DNA of 64,000 nucleotides from NCBI GenBank assembly GCA_007449985.2, contig VIIQ02000029.1, forward strand, positions 460,001 through 524,000. The letters are read 5' to 3'. The translations under genes and the position numbers were made by a program. How positions within the stretch are numbered: position 1 is the stretch's first letter; each line of letters opens with the position of its first letter. Of this stretch, positions 48,567-60,134 are shown piece after piece. Below the pieces are notes generated by a model that did not search any database, was not told where the DNA came from, and saw nothing but the letters and a program-made list of their open reading frames with translations. This DNA comes from Desmodesmus armatus (lineage: Eukaryota; Chlorophyta; Chlorophyceae; Sphaeropleales; Scenedesmaceae).

Positions 48567-51500
48567 ATGTTGAGTGTTCGGGCAAACCCATGGAGCAGGT
48601 CGTTCTCCAGGCCTCGCAACAGCATTGGATGGAGACAGCCGGTGCTTGTTCCGGGGCACAAACGCAGCTATGTGAACGTATTGCGCAAGAATAACGTGAG
48701 ATCAGTTGCTGCTGCTGCACACGGGAGCAACAGAGTGGTAGAGTTCGCGCCTGGTGTCGGGACGAGCAGTGGGAGGAGGGCTCTTGAAGAAGAACGTATT
48801 TATGGATCTCAAGCGGAAGCTTTTGTGGGGCCAGTGGCCGCGCAAGCGATTCCAGGTGAGGTGTCGAGGGTCATATGCTTGCTGCTGCCAGGTTGGTGGT
48901 TGGACCATCCAGAGAGATGCTGCTGCATGGCTTGGGAAACACCAGTATGTTTCTAGCGTGTCAATGCTATGTTTATGCTGTCGCTTAGGGCTGCTGGTCT
49001 GTTGACAAGCCTGTTATGCTGCATTGCTCACCAACACTGCTGGTTTATCAGTGCAGCCGCGATGCTGCTGCAGGCCCTGCAGCAGTTGAAAGCATGATTT
49101 GGCGCTCATTGAATTGGCAATAATTTCAGCTGTCTCTAGATGTGCACGCCTACTGCCAACCAGCCTGCATCTGCTCTAGCGCATGAACAGACATACTCAA
49201 TGCAGCCTCGCGTCTCTCCAACAAGCAACAGCAGTGCAACACAACTTATTGCATTCCAGGCTCTCATGTAATGCCAGGCCCCCTGTACCTCACACCTGCA
49301 CATACTTCTTCAATGCCCCTTCCCCCTGTCACCACAACACACCAGCTGTATGTGCATGTTGTCTGTTAACACCACTCAACGCCACTGCTGCATCTGCGCT
49401 ACCGCTGCTGCTCGTTGTATGTTCAGGTGCTGGTATCGGCATGTTCACAACGGAGCCTGTGGCTGTGGGTCAGCTGCTGCTGGTGTCACAGCCGCTGGCA
49501 ACTGTCACCCTGGATCCTGCAGCAGCAGCATCAGGTGGGAGCTGATACGTGCCTAGGGTACCTGTCCAACAGGGAATGCGCAACGTGCAGAGCATTTGTA
49601 CGTGCTTGTTTCTCAGGCAAGGGTGCAGTGCAGTCGGAACGCTTTTGAAGAGCTAGTTGGAGAATGCAAGACACAGGGGCAACGCAGTGCACGGCATGCT
49701 AGGCAATGCGCAACACAATGCAGCACATCACTGTAGTTGGTTGGGTGCAAACCATTCCTAGATTGACAGAGTGTTCCTACACATCAAATCAAGGATCAGT
49801 CCCTGAATGTATGGACTTGCTCCTTCCCACCTCCCCCTCTCTCCCCAGGTCCCAGCAGGTTGATCCAGGGTTTGCTGACGCAGCTGCTGAACCCCAAGCC
49901 TTGCCTTCCCTGAAAACATAGACATGCTCCACTCCAACCACCACCGCACCCTCGCTGCACTCTCCGCAGGTCCCAGCAGGTTGATTCAGGGTTTACTGAC
50001 GCGCCTGCTAAACCCTGGGGAGCGTGAGTGGCTGGCTCTGCTCAACAGCAGGGAGCAACTGGCCAACCAGCACACAGCACTACAGGTGGGCGGGAATCCA
50101 TACAAGAATGCCGTTGCACATATCTGGGGTAGGGGGACGGGGGTCGGAGTTGCAGTCAGATACAAAAAGGCTGTCTGTTCTAAAGTCACACTGGAAATAT
50201 TCGGGGGGAAGAGGGGGGTGCGAGTGCAGATGCACTTGCCAGCAAGGGGCATAGCACTGCAGCTGTGTGATGCTGCTGATGCTCACTGAGCTACACTGCG
50301 AGTATCACCACCAGTGTGCGGGTGGGGGTGCATGCCGTAGCTGTGTTGAACAACTGGATGTCAACAACGCCCCGATGGTGGTGTTGCTGTTGCATGTCCG
50401 AGTAGGGTTGTGGTGCTTGAAAAACAGAATGCACGCCATGATGGCTTTGCTTAGGTGTCACAGAACAGTGAATTCACAGCGAGTAACAAATTTGCCTGCA
50501 TCGTTTCTGTGCTGCTGCCTTCACAGGACGTTGAGAGCAGCCATGTGCCTCTGGACAGCAGCAGCAGCAGCAGCAGCGATGGGCGGCCGCTGTTCACACT
50601 GCTGCAGCGCTCAGAGCTGCAGCAGCTGCAGGAGCAATCCAGGGGTGGCGGCAGGCTGGAGGCGCTACAGCTCACACCAATGCAGGTAATGGGCCTTGTC
50701 GGGTGGGTGGGTGGGGGGGGGGTGCGTGCTCTTGCAGAGCTTGTTTTGACTGCTCAGTGGTAGCTCGACACTGTAGCCCCTTCAGTTCGCTGACTGTGCG
50801 ACACTTCACCTGCTTCGAAGGTGGTGGGCAGGGGTGGGGTGGTTGGCAACATGCGGTGGCCTCAGATGCCTCACACTCTGCCTGAGTAAGACCTCTAGCC
50901 TGCCACCGCATGTTGCCAACCACCCCACCGCATCAGATGCGCAGCTCACACCATGATCCAGTGCTGGTGTTGCAATGGCTTGAGGGTCAGATGCCGGACC
51001 TCACTTTGCTTGGTTTTGTGCAGGCATACACATATGCCTTGACTGCTTTGTTCCCCAACACTGCTGCACACCCTGCTGTGTTTCCACACCTTGCAGTTGG
51101 CAGAGATGGTTCAGGACTGTGCAGTCACCCTCGACGGCAATGAAACAGCAGCAGTGGCCAATTTGCTTGCAGCAGCATCCAACAGCAGCACCGCAGCAGC
51201 AGCAGCAGAGACAGAGGAGTTGGCAGTGTGTGGGCTATGGCCTGAGCTAGGTCTCATGAAGCAGAGCTGTGCAGCAAATGTTACGGTGACGTGCCTGGGT
51301 TCGCCGGCTGCAGCTGGGGCTGGTGGAGAGGTGGAGGGAGCTCTGCTGGTGGTCAGGGCTGCAAGGGATTTGCCTGCAGGGACAGAGGTGAGCTCGGGGG
51401 GGGGGGGGGGGGGGGGGGGGGCAAGGGATGGAGGCGGCAAGGGAGGGGGGGGGCAGGAGGGAGGGAGAGCAGGGATAGGGAAATTTGGGATGGTAGGTGA

Positions 51501-54500
51501 CAGGGAAGGGGGCCAGGAAGAAGCAGAGCTGTGCAGCGAATGTTACGGTGACGTGCCTGGGTTCACCGGCTGCTGCGGGGGCTGGTGGTGAGGTGGAGGG
51601 AGCTTTGCTGGTGGTCAGGGCTGCAAAGGATATGCCAGCAGGGACAGAGGTGAGGACAGCACTTGTTTGGGATCGCACTTGTCTTGATTTGGGGTTTTGG
51701 GGTTTTGGGGCGGAGCTAGCTGAGGGGCTGACTGCAGTATGAGTGGTCAATCGTATCACTGTCCCCGTTACGATTTGCAGCTTCTGTGTCATCAAACTCC
51801 ACCCACACCTTGCCTGCTGACTGTTTCATGCTGCCGTAATAGCGCTGCCAGCAGCAGCCCATCACAATATGCTGCCCAAACTCAATACACTGCATCCACA
51901 ACTGCTGGTGTTGCCGTGCTGCTGCTGTTGTTGCTGCAGCTGTTTGCGTCGAGCCTGCCGTCCAGCCTGCACCTGCTTCAGGCCGTTGATGGGCGGCAGC
52001 AGGTCATGATGGCAGCAGGACTGGGGGACAGGTGCTACTGCAGGTACAGTACAGTCACTAACTTCTGGATAGGGTTTTGCAAGCAACGTTTGAACCCTGG
52101 TGCACCAGCTGCTTTGTTCAGCCTAAACATCACCAGTCCAATCTGAGCTATTCTTGGCCTCTGGCGGATGTGCGCAACAACAGCCGTGCGTATGCAAAGT
52201 CGAATTGTCACAACTCAACACACCTTGACCACAACAAACAACACTTGCAACTGCAGCTGCGTGCTCAGCTCATCTTGGCACAACACCATGCTTTCGCGGT
52301 TTGGTGGATCAGTATCAGTGCGCTGATGTACTATTCTATCAAAGTGCATGTTGTGATTACTTGTGCCTGCTGTACTGCCTGTACTGCTGCTGTCACTGCC
52401 GCAGCCGCTGTGCGCAGGAGCAGCAGGAGCAGTACCAGCAGCAGCAGCAGCAAATGTTCGCAGGGCTTTCCAACACAGCAGCTGCTGCTGCTGCCGCCAT
52501 GACTCACCTCATGCCCGGCCGCCATGCACATGAACGCCAACAGCAGCAGCAGCAGGGGCGGGGGAAAGGCACGTGGTCACGCAACGGCGGACCTGCATAC
52601 ACTGGTGACGATTTTGAATCCAGTGAGGGTTCAGACTCTGGGGTTTATGATGCCGGCATGTATGAGGTTTATGACCCGACAGCAGCCAACAGCAGCAGCA
52701 GCAGAAGGGGTGGCCCAGGGGGTGTGGTCATGGATGCTGAGTTTATGTCGGCAACAGCAGGCCAGCAGCAGCAGCAGCAGCAGCAGGAGGTGGCACTCGA
52801 GTGGCTGCAGTTGCTTGTGAGTGACATGCTGGACGTCACCAGCAGCACCTCAGGTCACCAGCAGCAGCAGCAGGAGCAGCACTTGCTGCTGCTTGGTGCT
52901 GCTTGTTATCAGAGCTGGTGTGCTATCAGGCAAGCCCTAGTGCTGCTGCAGGCTACTAATCACGACAGCAGCAGGCAGCCGCTGCTGGCAGCTCAGCTGG
53001 ATCACCTACTGCTCAGCAGCAGCAGCAGCAGCAGTAGTGTCACTAGTGACACCAGCAGCAGCAAGGGCTGGGACACACTGCTGCTGCGTGTATATGACCT
53101 GCAGCTGCAAACCCTGGAGCACATTGCCCCTGGGTGCCTGGAGCACGTGTTGGTGGCCTCAGCAGCAGCAGCAGCAGCGGGTGTAACTAGTGACACAGCA
53201 GCAGCACCGCTGGGGCAGCGCTTTGCTGCTGCCAGGCAGGCAGCAGTGGCGGCTAGGTTTGGCAGCAGCCTCAGCAGCAGCAGCATGCAGCAGCTGTTGG
53301 AGGCTTGCCTAGAAGCTGCTGCTGCTGAACCGGGACTGGTGACCCCAGCAGCAGCTGCCGCAGGAGCCGCCCCTACTGCTGCCGCTACTGCTGGTTACAA
53401 CAATGGCAACGGTGGCCACAGCAGCAGCAGCAGCAGCAATGCTGCAGGAGGGGTCGAGGCAGCAGGGCTAGAGGGACATGCCACTACCCCCAACAACAGC
53501 AGCAGCAGTGAAGGTGTGTTAGAGGTTGTAGAGGCAGTGGTTGTGGCACCGGAGCACCACAGCAGCAGCAACGGCACCTCAGCAGCAGCAGCAGCAGCAG
53601 CAGCGGCAAGGGGTGCCAATGCAGGGGATGTGGGGTCACACTCCTCTGGTGACAGCAGCAGTGAGGTGGTTACTGCTGATGTTGTGATTGAAGTGGAGGT
53701 AGAGCAAGCCGATGTCACTGGCTCAGCTGAGGATCAGTCTGGCAGCACTGCCTGGCAGCAGCAGCAGCAGCAGCGGGATGATGGCCCTGCCACAGACGCA
53801 GCAGCAACCAGCAGCAGCAGCAGCAGCAGCCAGCCCTGGTGGTCCGCTGCTGCTGCCATGCGCCCTGCTGACGCTGTCAACGCCACTGCTGCCACTGCTG
53901 CCACTGAGGGTGTCACTAGTGACACCTCGGCAGCAGCGGCAGCAGCAGCAGAACCGAAATGGCTGGGTGACAGTCATGAGGATGTGGACTTCCCAGGGGA
54001 TGAGTTGGACGCTTTTGAAGATGCGACTTTCGAGGATGAGTCAGGAAATGTCATCTGGTCAGCTGCTGCTGCTGCCGCAGCTGCCGCTGCTTCAGCTCCC
54101 AACTCCCTGGCCGATGACGGCAGCAGCAGCAGGGGTCAACGCAGTAGCAGCAGCAGTCAGTCAGCAGCAGCAGCAGCAGCAGCACCTGGTGGAACAGTGC
54201 TGGTGGCGGCATCTTTCCTTCAGCACCTGCTGGTGCCGACAGCAGCAGTAGTGACGCTAGTGACACTAGTGACACCAGGAGCAGCAGCGCTGCTGCTGCA
54301 GAAGCACCAGCAGATACTTTGTGGACGAGGAGCCCCAGGTGTGGTCAGCTGCAGCAGCAGTGCAGGCTGCAGCAGCAATGGCGCCGGAGGAGTGGGGTGC
54401 AAGCAAACCCGAGCAGCAGCAGCAGCAGCAGCAGCAGGAGGGCAGGTTTGCTGCTCACCTGCAGCGACAGCAGCAGCAGCAAGGTGAGGGTGGGAGTGAG

Positions 54501-54547
54501 GAGGCACCCAAGCCCCGGTTCTCTCGCTTCTATGACTCCCAGAAGGC

Positions 54548-54581
<34 letters not shown>

Positions 54582-56450
54582 GAGGAAGAGGAGGAGCAGC
54601 AGCCGCCGGATGCTGCTGCTGCCAGCCAGCCGTGGGTGCGGGGCCCCTCCCCTCCTGGATCAAGCCAGCAGACAGTAGCCCACGCCCCAGTGGCAACTAC
54701 AGCGTCAGCCCTGACCAGCAGCAGCAGCAGCAGCCATCGTGGATCAGCGGCAGCAGCCCACGCCCGAGTGGCAACTATAGCGTCAGTCCCGACCAGCAGC
54801 AGCAGCCATCGTGGATCAAGCAGTCAGCTCCTGTTGACAGCAGCAGCAGTCCACGCCCTAGCGGCAATTACAGTGTCAGCCCTGACCAGCAGCAGCAGCA
54901 GCAGGCGCCGTCGTGGATCAAGCAGTCCGCTTCTGCCGACACCAGCAGCAGTCCACGCCCTAGCGGCAACTACAGTGTCAGTCCTGATCAGCAGCAGGAG
55001 CAGCAGCAGCAGCAGCAGGCGCCGTCATGGATCAAGCCTGTGGACAGCAGCAGCAACAGCAGTCCACACCCTAGCGGCAACTACAGCGTTAGTCCTGATC
55101 AGCAGCAACAGCAGCAACAGCAGCAGCAGCAGCAGCAGCAGGCGCCGTCTTGGGTCAAGCCTGCAGACAGCACCAGCAGCAGCAGTCCACGCCCCAGTGG
55201 TAACTACAGCCGCAGTCCCGACCAGCAGCAACCATCATGGATCAAGCAGCCGGGTTCTGCCGACAACAACAGCAGCAGCAGCAGTCCACGCCCTAGCGGC
55301 AACTACAGCCGCAGTCCTGACCAGCAGCAGCAGCAGCCATCGCGGGCCAAACAGCCAGCCCCTGCCAACACTTCCTCTAGCAGCAGCAGCAGCACGAGTC
55401 AGCAGCAGCAGCAACAGCAGCGGCAGCAGCAGCAGCGGCAGCAGGAGCCGTTCATTCCACACTGGCCCACCAACACCACCGCCCGTCCTGCCTGGGGTAT
55501 CCCCAGCATTGGGGGAGACTGGGCCAGCCTTCAGGAGCAGCAGCAGCAGCTGCGCGAGCAGCGGCAGCAGGAGCAGCAGCAGCAGCGGGAGCCGCCGCGC
55601 TGGGCGCAGCTGCGGCGGCAGCAGCAGGAGCAGGCGCGCGCAGAGCAGCGGCAGCAGCAGGAGGTGCGGCATCAAGAGCGGCAGCGCAAGTCGGCCCTAT
55701 GGAGGGCAAAGCTGACACAGGAACAGGAGGCAGCAGCAGCAGCAGCAGCAGCGGAAGCAGCAGGGGTGATGGACAAGCCAGCTGCAGCAGCAGCAGCGGC
55801 AGCGGCGGTGCCGGTAGAAGCAGAAAAGCCCCGAAAGTCAGCCATTTGGCGTGCCAAGATGCACACTGCTGCAGAGGAGGCAACAGCAGCAGCAGAGGTG
55901 GTGTCTACAGACGCTCAGGCTGTAGCAACAGCAGCCGAATTCATGGCGTACGAGGCAGAAGCAGCAGCAGAAGCAGCGGCAGCCGCCGCAAGAAGTGCTG
56001 CAGCCGACCGCAGCGAAGATGCCAGCACCTTCCAGGCTGTAGCTGCAGACGCTGAGGCCGAGGCTGTAGCAGCTGAGCGCGCGGCTGTAGCAGCGGAGAG
56101 GGTGGCTGTAGCAGCTGCGCGTGCAAAAGCTGCACTGCAGGCTGCGCAGGCAGCATCAGCAGCTGACACCGAAGTCCTCATCCCCCAGCAGCAGCAGCAG
56201 CAGCAGCAGCAGGAAGAAGGGATCACCGACAGCAGCTCCATGCGGCAGCAGGATGACTCATCGGTTAGTGCTACTGCCGAGGCCGACCCCGAGGCTGTAG
56301 CTGAAGCTGAGGGTGAGGCTGTAGCAGGGGGGGATGAGCCCCTGTGTCCTGCGTCAGCACAGCGGCTGCATCAGCTGCTGGAGTGGACTGTGGAAGTGAG
56401 TGGGCCACTGACTCCCTCACAGATGGCGCTGGTGCAGCAGCTGGTCAAGG

Positions 56451-56481
<31 letters not shown>

Positions 56482-56536
56482 AGCGCTTGATGCTGAGCAG
56501 GTGCTGCTGCTGAGGAAACTTGTTGGGCTGTTGTAG
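48567..56536 (+). CDS. SET-domain protein with long low-complexity C-terminal tail
   Basis: Exons 48567-48855, 49427-49534, 49970-50085, 50527-50685, 51097-51387, 51940-52043 and 52405 onward join in frame. The N-terminus (MLSVRANPWSRSFSRPRNSI) looks organelle-targeting. SET blocks are GAGIGMFTTEPVAVGQLLL, GLWPELGLMKQSCAANVTV, VVRAARDLPAGTE, and a post-SET C-x-C-x2-C (CYCSRC) created across the junction 52043/52405. The usual NHSC is KQSC, so methyltransferase activity is uncertain. The tail is Gln/Ser/Ala-rich to 56536 and includes seven SWIK...SGNYS(V/R)SPDQ units and KSA(L/I)WRAK motifs. Between ~54187 and 54660 the best coding signal changes frame twice, so the join from the frame ending at 54487 to that covering 54632-56536 is unresolved (intron, indel or assembly error; a GTGAGG donor lies at 54484). 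Possible substrate: a lysine of a protein; unknown. Confidence 0.68.
49849..49910 (+). repeat. Exon echo of SET gene exon 3 (5' end)
   Basis: AGGTCCCAGCAGGTTGATCC and the next ~35 bases repeat the exon 3 start with its acceptor (real copy 49967-50022, encoding GPSRLIQGLLTRLLNP), 120 bp upstream. Confidence 0.92.
51519..51655 (+). repeat. Long exon echo of SET gene exon 5 (3' half)
   Basis: About 135 bp repeats the real exon 5 end (51257-51392, encoding KQSCAANVTVTCLG to AGTE) with its donor. An AG directly precedes it (51519-51520) and the frame is open and phase-compatible, so it could be spliced as an extra or alternative exon. It is separated from the real copy by a poly-G-rich stretch. 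Confidence 0.93.
54645..55345 (+). repeat. Seven coding tandem repeats (SWIK / SGNYS-SPDQ units)
   Basis: In the frame covering 54632-56536, units of about 27-40 codons repeat the pattern (P)SWIK...(S)SPRPSGNYS(V/R)SPDQ followed by a variable poly-Gln run. Unit length varies mainly in the CAG and AGC tracts. The conserved segments are not themselves triplet repeats. Confidence 0.9.
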
Positions 56537-58145
56537 GCAGCGGCAGCAGTGACAACGAGAGACCGGGAAGGGAGAGGCTAGCAGCAGCGACCCATGTACA
56601 GCTGTTGGGCCAGCACGTGTGACTCATCATGGCCCTCCGCTGCAAGCAGATTGGTGCGGAGTAGCAATGGGAAAGCAGCAGCAGTAATGGGAAAGGCAAA
56701 GCAGAAGTGGGGGTGTGGGTTTTTGGTGCGATTGTGTTGATCCACAGGGAAGACAGACACGTAGGGAGCTTTTCTGCTTGGCTTTCTCCTCGGGTGTTTG
56801 TAGCTTTGAGCCAGGCTGTCTGGCTGTTGGTGCTACCCTTGCTCTAGCATGCACCACAGCAAAGGTCACCAGCCCTGCCCTTGCACACACATGTTGGTCG
56901 TTATGGTGGACATTTTTTCCAGCCTTCCTGTCAGGGTGCGCGCCAGCCAGACGCATCCAGTGCGCCACATTCTTTGTTGGCTTTTTGGGCTGCTACACCA
57001 GAGATGTTGTGTCCGATTGCAACGGTTGTCCCTATACACCGTTGAGCACCGTCTCCTGCTGTACCAGAGTGCGGCAGTTTTTTTATCGAAGTGCCTAAGG
57101 GGGGCGCACCCCCCACCAGCTGGCCACTCACAACTCAGTCCAGTTCCATGGACTGTCGGGGGCCGGAGAGTGCGGAAGTTTGTGGGCAGGCCCAGGCGCA
57201 AGTTGTATGTCTGCTACTTTCAGGGTGTACAACGCAGCCTGGTGGGGTGGGCACATTTTGGGGTGGATGATTGAGGGGGCAGTTTTATTGGCAGGGCCAG
57301 GCGGATGTTGGACAGGGAGGGTGTAGGGTGCGGAGTGCGATCAGGATGAGGGTTGGCCCATGGTTGTGGTGCAGAGGTCGATCAAGAGTGTACAGCAGGG
57401 GTTTGGTTTGCATGTACAGCAGCTGCGTTTGATGGGGGAGGGAGCCTGGTACAGCAACAGCCAGGCATTGTGCGTAACAGGCCCAAGGCTTGTCTCCTGC
57501 GCTGCCGAAAGCCCGTGCAAAACGGCTGCCAGTTGCCTGCTGATGCACAACAGAGAGGCCTTCAGTGAGGCTGGTGTGCTCGTGTAAAGCTGTTGTTGTG
57601 TGTAGCAGCAGAGACTGGTTAGGCACCTTCTGGTCAATTGCAATTGGTTGAAAGGCAGTTTGGGGCAGAGGCTGAAGAGAGGAGAGGGACCCCATATGGG
57701 TGGACGATTTTGACGCAATGCGGGAATTGAGGGCCCAAATATGGCTGCAGAAGGTAGTTGAGAAGTTGTAAGTGAACAGACTTGCTTGGTGTTGAGTTGT
57801 AATGCTCCAAGAAGCTGAATGTTGACTTGTAGGGCCCACACAGTAGCCAAGCACACAGGGATCACTTGCCAGGTCTCCCCTTGGGATGACTGACGGCCAG
57901 GAGCAGTGCCTGCAGTTGAATTGGCCTTAACGTGGTGGATACAAACAGATCCCACCGTCGTCAGGCTTCCTTTCACCCATCCGACACGTCACTCTACCAT
58001 ATGCTTGACCTGAACCACCGTGAGCCATGGCGTTGCAATTAAGCCCCTCGCTCCGAGTGTTCTTTACCTTTTCAGCGTCGTTGAGCCCACAGCTCCGACC
58101 CCGCAAACGTCCACACTCTCTATTTCCGAAGGAAAAGTTTGCAAG
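56537..58145. other. Intergenic region between SET gene and RCA
   Basis: About 1.6 kb with no supported gene. It should hold the SET gene 3' UTR and the RCA promoter. No repeat recognised. Confidence 0.5.
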
Positions 58146-60098
58146 ATGCAGCTGCACCAGAGGTGCGCAAGCGCCTCAATTGCCCTCGCAGACAGCTACA
58201 CAGCCTCAAATTCATATCCAATTGACTTTATGGGGTTGAATTTTCTGCCTGCAGCACCACCGGCGTCAGGGCCCCTACAGCGGCACCAGTTCGCGCAAAC
58301 AAGGTGAGGACCCTGCAACCAATACACAGGGATAGATTTTGGTCTTGGCATACAGTACTTCGCTGCCTAGGCATCGCATCGCAGCTGTCCCTGCGACGTG
58401 GGGTGCCACGATTGTGTTCTAGAGACGAGTACGTGGCGCCCCAAAAGGGATCGGGTCCCCATGGTGCACATCCTGTTGCTGATATAGTCGTCATGCATGG
58501 GCCTGTGCCACGCGCACCGGCCGGGTGCTGAACATTTCTTTGCACACCAGCAGCAGTGCTGTTTGTTTCCTTGAGCAGCTCATGGCGGAATACCACAGCA
58601 CAGACAGGCATGCCTGATGGCTAACTGGCGGTGCTACATTTTTGGTTGCCTGTGGTCACCTAGCACTGGCGCCATGAGTAGCTTTCGCAGCAACAGCAGT
58701 AGCAGCAGTGGGGTTGCAGGTACCAGGTACCGTGCTGGACAGGCCTGCACCCCACCACCACCACTCAGGGTCTAATGCCTGATGCATAACTAAAGACAGC
58801 TTGCTGCTCTGTCCGTTTTATTGGCGTAGGTTGTCCGTGTGAAGCCATGCCAGGCAGGCAAGACCCAGAAGGGCAGGTGGAGGGGCATGGACGCAGACCA
58901 GGACGCGTCTGACGACCAGGTGGGGCAACATTATGTCGGTTGTTTATCATCGTTGATTTGCTATGGGTTGAGGCGCATGTGGGCCCGCTTATTTTTGATC
59001 GTGATCTGGGCGCGATTTTGTGCAGAGCGCAGACCAAGCTTATGAAGCCAAACCCAAACGGGCTGTAGTTTGTCTCCACATGTTTGGGACCAACACAAGT
59101 GGAGATAAACTACACCCCGTTTGGGGTTGACTTCATGATGTTGGTCACCTCAATTGTTGGTGTTCATGTTGCTGTCGGCAACCCATGCTGTAGCCACCGT
59201 AATGGCAGCTGGCAGCTTGCTGTCGCTTCTGTGAAACTTTAAGTTTCTCACATGACTGGTTCCGTCTTTTCTTGCGCCTTGCAGCAAGACATTGCCCGCG
59301 GCCGTGGCATGGTTGATGAGCTGTTCCAGGGCTGGGGTGGCCAGGGAGGCACTGCCAATGCCATCCTGAGCAGCACAGGTAACACAAGCCTGGAAGGGAC
59401 ATCCGCACCAGCACAGCATGTGAGGTGGCAGACCCTGTGTGCAGTCCGCATCACCATAGCACTTGGGTGTTGTGGCCCCCCTGCAATGCCTTCTGCCTTT
59501 GTTTTGGCTCAAGCTCCCCAGCATTCGCACACATCCCATGCACGGCATGGTGTTCCACACTGACTCGCCTGCACCACTATCCTCACTATCCTCACTGTGT
59601 CACAGACTACCTGAGCCAGGCTGCCAAGTCGTTCAACAACATTGAGGAGGGCTTCTACATCTCCCCTGCCTTCCTGGACAAGCTGACCATCCACGTGGCA
59701 AAGAACTTCATGGACCTGCCCAAGATCAAGGTGCCCCTCATCCTGGGTATCTGGGGAGGAAAGGGTCAGGTGAGCAACTGAAGGCCCCTGTTCGGGAGGG
59801 GGAGGGGAGGGAAGGAGGAGGAGAGGAGGAAATGCCACACGCAGACAATGTCGCCACACAGTCGCCCCTTGTTTGGGATGAAACCAGTAGCTGGGGAGTT
59901 GAGTCCTTGGTGTTGCTGACAGCACTTATGGCACCTCCTTGTGGACTGCAGCAGTTGGAGGGCTGAGGGTCGTGTGCAGCCATTCAGGCGTTGTGTGGCA
60001 GTCCAATGTGCTGTACCTTACACATCACTAGCTGTCTGGTGACATACGCTACCGCTGCTGCATCCTCACCCTGCTCTTGCTGTGCCTGCTGCCATCTC

Positions 60099-60134
<36 letters not shown>

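Noticed and set aside
51024..51096. Possible extra SET exon (AYTYALTALFPNTAAHP)
   Set aside because: Preceded by an acceptor, but including it breaks the frame into LAEMVQDC; joining 50685 to 51097 is in frame.
51716..51901. Minus-strand frame reading QRYYGSMKQSAGKVWVEFDD
   Set aside because: It looks protein-like but overlaps the SET gene intron, has no partner exons or start, and no recognised family.
53002..53286. Long antisense frames under the SET gene tail
   Set aside because: Reverse complement of CAG tracts (poly-Leu/Ala); shadows of the sense coding sequence.
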